NCBI GenBank assembly: GCA_018066865.1
Contig: JAGPVT010000154.1
Coordinates: 1 to 33,349, forward strand
Origin: Marinobacter sp.
GTDB lineage: Bacteria > Pseudomonadota > Gammaproteobacteria > Pseudomonadales > Oleiphilaceae
DNA length: 33,349 bases
Direction: 5' to 3'
Position 1 is the stretch's first letter. Every line of letters begins with the position of its first letter. Positions 31,926 through 33,349 of the stretch are shown here, one piece after another. The notes under the pieces were generated by a model. That model was not told the DNA's origin. It saw only the letters and a program-made list of their open reading frames with translations, and did no database searches. Made by a program: the position numbers and the translations under genes.

Positions 31926-32951
31926 TTAGTCGGCGATATGAACCAGTTGCTTGCCGAAGTTCTTGCCCTTCAGCATACCCTTGAAGGCCTCAACGGCATT
32001 TTCGAGGCCTTCAGCAACCGTTTCACGATATTTGATCTGGCCTGAAGCGATACGGCTTGTAAGGATATCGGTAATCTCCTGGTGCTTGTCCTGCCACTCG
32101 GTTACCAGGAAAAAGCGGTGCTCGGGAACCGGGTCGAGGCGCTTGAGAATATCGAATGGCGTCTCTACCTTGTCTGTGCTTTTGGCGTTGTAAGCCGAGA
32201 CATAACCGCAAATGGGTACCCGTGCCCCTGGGTTCAGCAGCGGAGCAACGGCTCTGGTAACGTCACCACCTACGTTCTCGTAGTAGATGTCGATGCCGTC
32301 CGGGCAGGCGGCTTTCAAATCGGCTTCCAGATTGCCTGCTTTGTAATCCACGCAGGCATCAAACCCCAGCTCATCAACCACATAGCTGCATTTTTCCGGA
32401 CCGCCGGCAACACCCACTACCCGACAACCGTTTGTTTTGGCGGTTTGGCCAACAACCGTTCCCACTGGGCCAGATGCCGCAGAAACCACGACGGTTTCAC
32501 CGGCTTTGGGCTTGCCCACGTAAGTTAGGCCACAATAGCCGGTGCGACCTGGCATGCCGGCAACGCCAAGATATGTCTGCAGCGGAACGCCTTCTTTCTG
32601 GTGGATTTTGTAAACCATCGGCGCGTCTGCCGGGAAGGTTACGTATTCCTGCCAGCCTGAATAACAAGTGACCAGATCACCGACTTTAAGCTTGTCTGAC
32701 CGGGACTCCACAATCCGCGCCACGCTCTCGCCGGTGATGGGCTCATCAATGGCGATCGGGTCCATGTACCCTTTTGCATCGTTCATGCGCGGGCGCATGT
32801 ACGGATCCAGCGACAGCCAAAGAATCTGCGCAACGACTTCACCCTCTTTGGGCTCCCGCACCGGGCGCTCTTCCATAACCAGATCACCCTTCTGGATTTC
32901 TCCGTTGGGGCGCTGCTTCAGCACAATGGCATGATTTTGATATTGGCTCAT
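31926..32951 (-). CDS. NADP-dependent oxidoreductase, CurA / leukotriene-B4 dehydrogenase-like
   Basis: The 341-residue product is a zinc-free medium-chain reductase of the YncB/CurA type. It shows LWLSLDPYMRPRMND near the N-terminus, YLGVAGMPGRTGYCGL, then VVSAASGPVGTVVGQTAK (the NADP fold) and IYYENVGGDVTRAV, all hallmarks of the family. These enzymes reduce alpha,beta-unsaturated carbonyls such as alkenals or curcumin. The ATG has a GGTAGAGAG leader. An 11-base direct repeat CTACCTGAAGT (32963-32973 and 33005-33015) lies in its 5' region and could be an operator. Confidence 0.93.
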   Translation of the reverse strand: MSQYQNHAIVLKQRPNGEIQKGDLVMEERPVREPKEGEVVAQILWLSLDPYMRPRMNDAKGYMDPIAIDEPITGESVARIVESRSDKLKVGDLVTCYSGWQEYVTFPADAPMVYKIHQKEGVPLQTYLGVAGMPGRTGYCGLTYVGKPKAGETVVVSAASGPVGTVVGQTAKTNGCRVVGVAGGPEKCSYVVDELGFDACVDYKAGNLEADLKAACPDGIDIYYENVGGDVTRAVAPLLNPGARVPICGYVSAYNAKSTDKVETPFDILKRLDPVPEHRFFLVTEWQDKHQEITDILTSRIASGQIKYRETVAEGLENAVEAFKGMLKGKNFGKQLVHIAD

Positions 32952-33130
32952 GGTGTTTCTCTCTACCTGAAGTTGGATGGTGCTATATGTTAGGTGGTAC
33001 TACGCTACCTGAAGTGAGGTAATTCGGAGCGGTCTTGCTCCTTGGGTTGCGTAATGAAACCAGATTAGCGTGCAGCAGAATGATGTTGTGGTCAACCTCT
33101 CATGTTCTATGCGGCCTCTACACTATGGGG

Positions 33131-33158
33131 TTACATTACGGGATCTGAAGGTTATAAT
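33131..33158 (+). promoter_or_regulatory. Sigma70-like promoter of vgrG
   Basis: A perfect TATAAT (33153-33158) lies 16 bases after TTACAT (33131-33136), which is four out of six to the -35 consensus. It is about 57 bases upstream of the vgrG start. Confidence 0.5.
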
Positions 33159-33214
33159 CGGGCACCGGCTCAGGATGAGCACGAATAAGACACCAATCTT
33201 CAGGGATCGAAGAT

Positions 33215-33349
33215 ATGCCCCAGGCAAACGGATTGCAGTTTACCGCCCGTGTTGGCGAACTCCCCTCTGATCTATTTTCCGTTATTGGCTTTACGCTGAC
33301 CGAACGGCTGTCCGAACTGTTTCACGGCTGCCTTGAGCTGGCCAGTACC
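33215..33349 (+). CDS. vgrG: Type VI secretion spike protein VgrG, N-terminal 45 residues (cut by the right edge)
   Basis: The frame opens at ATG 33215 after AGGGA and stays open to the edge. The visible part, with FTARVGELPSDLFSVIGFTLTERLSELF and CLELAS, matches the start of the VgrG/TssI spike (gp27-like domain), where this first strand pair is highly conserved. VgrG trimers cap the Hcp tube of the T6SS and deliver effectors. No other T6SS gene precedes it, so this looks like an orphan vgrG locus, with cargo expected downstream outside the window. The fragment is too short to classify further. Confidence 0.78.
   Translation, partial: MPQANGLQFTARVGELPSDLFSVIGFTLTERLSELFHGCLELAST

Overview
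The window looks like chromosomal DNA of a moderately GC-rich marine gammaproteobacterium. Gene content and order most resemble Marinobacter or a close relative: a BCCT osmolyte transporter, a glucosylglycerate operon, a RimK-like/7TM-transglutaminase/retropepsin trio, a Pla-1/cef lipase, class I fumarase, SelO and a VgrG. The genus call is inference from remembered gene content; no search was run.

Layout. Positions 1-395 hold the 5' part of an outer-membrane beta-barrel gene that runs off the left edge. From about 400 to 1900 there is decayed accessory DNA: a hairpin, a frameshifted alpha/beta-hydrolase fragment, a truncated AlpA-like phage regulator ending in a hairpin, and two small overlapping ORFs. 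This stretch abuts the 3' end of tRNA-Pro(GGG) at 1964-2040, a typical island attachment position. Next come a membrane-anchored FMN/[3Fe-4S] glutamate-synthase-like protein (minus) and a BCCT transporter (plus), with a perfect 20-bp palindrome between them and a strong bidirectional terminator after the transporter.

Positions 5815-9081 carry a tightly packed minus-strand operon: lipoprotein retropepsin-like protease, inactive transglutaminase with a multi-span membrane domain, and RimK-like ATP-grasp ligase. It looks like an envelope peptide-modification system whose substrate I do not know. An orphan 124-aa gene, rmuC with a TPR-like exported protein, an AraC regulator divergent from an alpha-methylacyl-CoA racemase-like gene, and two large convergent lipoprotein hydrolases (Ntn-type acylase and Pla-1/cef lipase) follow. 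After these come an enoyl-CoA hydratase/isomerase, class I fumarase and SelO.

Positions 24860-30792 form a compact five-gene operon that appears to make and recycle the compatible solute glucosylglycerate: D-glycerate 3-kinase-like, HAD phosphatase, glucosyl-3-phosphoglycerate synthase, GH13_18 glucosylglycerate-type phosphorylase, and a GT4 enzyme of the QTMAN (DUF3524) type. The first four close a cycle between 3-phosphoglycerate and glucosylglycerate; the fifth is the puzzling member. The right end carries a PIG3-type quinone oxidoreductase, a CurA-like NADP-dependent oxidoreductase, and the first 45 codons of a type VI secretion VgrG, preceded by a good sigma70-like promoter.

The most interesting targets are the ligase/transglutaminase/protease trio, the QTMAN-like enzyme inside the glucosylglycerate operon, the palindrome before the BCCT gene, and whatever lies downstream of vgrG outside the window.
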